Shown piece by piece: positions 63,399 through 64,000 of a stretch of 64,000 nt of DNA (position 1 is its first letter; every line of letters begins with the position of its first letter). Source of the stretch: Streptomyces sp. NBC_00568 (GTDB taxonomy: Bacteria; Actinomycetota; Actinomycetes; Streptomycetales; Streptomycetaceae); contig NZ_JAPENW010000001.1 in the NCBI RefSeq assembly GCF_026341855.1, positions 6,253,001 through 6,317,000 of the forward strand. Reading direction: 5' to 3'. Below the pieces are notes generated by a model. It searched no databases. It was given only the letters and a program-made list of their open reading frames with translations, and was not told where the DNA came from. The translations under genes were made by a program, and so were the position numbers.

Positions 63399-64000
63399 AT
63401 GCAGGACGAGTACCGCACAGTGGCCCGCCCGGGCGTGCACGAGACCGAGGTCAACCGCTCCCGTTTCCTGTGTGCCCTCGCCCCGGCCGCCACCGAGCGG
63501 GAGGCACAGGACTTCATCGCCGCCGTCCGCAAGGACCACGCGGACGCCACGCACAACTGCTTCGCGTACGTCATCGGAGCCGACGCCGCCGTGCAGAAGG
63601 CGAGCGACGACGGCGAACCGGGCGGCACCGCGGGCGTCCCCATGCTCCAGATGCTGCTGCGCCGCGACATGCGGTACGTCGTCGCCGTCGTCACCCGCTA
63701 CTACGGCGGGGTCAAGCTGGGCGCCGGCGGACTGATCAGGGCGTACGGCGGCTCGGTGGGCGAGGCGCTCGACGCGCTGGGCTCCATCACCCGGCGCCGG
63801 TTCCGGCTGGCCACGGTGACGGTCGACCACCAGCGGGCCGGCAAGGTGCAGAACGATCTTCGGTCCACCGGGCGCGAGGTACGTGATGTGCGTTACGGCG
63901 AGGCGGTCACCATCGAGATCGGGCTGCCGGACGCCGATGTGGAGGCCTTCCGGGCGTGGTTGGCCGACGCGACGGCGGGGACGGCCCGGCTGGAGCTGGG
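63399..64000 (+). CDS. YigZ/IMPACT family protein (3' end outside window)
   Basis: At least 200 residues, cut by the window edge. Start ATG 63399, leaderless (TACGCT 6 nt upstream). IMPACT domain with YVVAVVTRYYGGVKLGAGGLIRAYGGSVGEAL, the family signature. The C-terminal UPF0029 ferredoxin-like part begins around LATVTVDHQRAGKVQNDLRS. YigZ proteins are linked to translation control or proline-rich stalled ribosomes; role here unproven. Confidence 0.92.
   Translation, partial: MQDEYRTVARPGVHETEVNRSRFLCALAPAATEREAQDFIAAVRKDHADATHNCFAYVIGADAAVQKASDDGEPGGTAGVPMLQMLLRRDMRYVVAVVTRYYGGVKLGAGGLIRAYGGSVGEALDALGSITRRRFRLATVTVDHQRAGKVQNDLRSTGREVRDVRYGEAVTIEIGLPDADVEAFRAWLADATAGTARLEL

Noticed and set aside
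63106..63700. Minus-strand frames across the GTGCG tract and the YigZ start
   Set aside because: Antisense to a supported gene; beginnings are composition-biased by the repeat.
1..64000. Search by eye for tRNA, rRNA, CRISPR arrays, transposases, integrases and biosynthetic gene clusters
   Set aside because: None found. Repeats present are short tandem or direct repeats without CRISPR-like spacers; regulator-target pairs are ordinary.

Overview
The window is a piece of a high-GC actinobacterial chromosome, almost certainly Streptomyces. The signs are very strong G/C preference at third codon positions, GTG and occasional TTG starts, many leaderless genes, dense DMT transporters, SDR enzymes and TetR/MarR/PadR-type regulators, Tat-type signal peptides, and a divergent third EF-Tu gene (tuf3) on the same stretch as ung, uppP and an lnt paralogue. 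From memory, not from a search, this resembles the tuf3/ung region of the S. coelicolor chromosome arm. No rRNA, tRNA, CRISPR array, transposase or integrase is visible.

Layout. 1-7.0 kb: end of an ECF41-type sigma factor, an alpha/beta hydrolase, a DUF2199 protein, a PadR regulator, an SRPBCC protein, a Clp_N-domain protein and two EamA exporters separated by a possible proline-rich leader peptide. 7.0-14.3 kb: PPOX/MocR divergent pair, EamA/LysR divergent pair, PPOX/isochorismatase-like divergent pair, a Tat/lipoprotein Rieske protein and a HipA-like kinase coupled to a DUF3037 protein. 14.3-19.4 kb: a two-gene SDR/FabG operon, an oligopeptide-type ABC solute-binding lipoprotein, ung and a small helical-repeat protein; the last two carry PafBC-type (RecA-independent) DNA-damage promoters. 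19.5-26.4 kb: a lipoprotein, a TetR-controlled monooxygenase plus Gfo/Idh gene, lnt, an NTF2-like protein and an SDR. 26.2-28.2 kb: a small accessory patch of short unrecognised genes and decayed-looking sequence.

28.3-38.6 kb: a TetR/FAD monooxygenase pair with three operators, uppP, a translationally coupled Gfo/Idh-PmoA-cupin operon behind a LacI-type operator, an HxlR/thiolase pair around a 33-bp perfect inverted repeat, a VTT-domain membrane protein and an AlkD-like protein. 38.7-47.3 kb: tuf3, a spermidine-synthase-like protein, an MFS exporter, a tandem pair of paralogous one-pass membrane proteins, two hotdog thioesterases and a MarR/SDR divergent pair. 47.4-57.8 kb: secreted GH3 beta-glucosidase, an NAD-dependent reductase, DedA, gamma-carbonic anhydrase, a hexapeptide acyltransferase, a DMT transporter with XRE-cupin regulator, YbaK, then a CDF metal exporter with ArsR regulator. 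57.9-64 kb: PPK2, hydrolase, GNAT, CoA-binding protein, a CysRS-derived protein coupled to a SixA phosphatase and the start of a YigZ/IMPACT protein. Two broken genes lie here: a small membrane protein interrupted at two G runs, and an N-terminal fragment of a TIGR03767-type metallophosphoesterase.

Most of the window is ordinary accessory metabolism in regulator-target modules. No complete new defence, mobile or biosynthetic system was found. The most notable items are the PafBC-type promoters (one with no clear gene), the dense set of perfect palindromic operators, at least nineteen leaderless starts, the catalytically stripped isochorismatase-fold and CysRS-like proteins, the HipA-like/DUF3037 pair, and a 9-bp minisatellite that encodes a Gly-Glu-His repeat next to a metal exporter.
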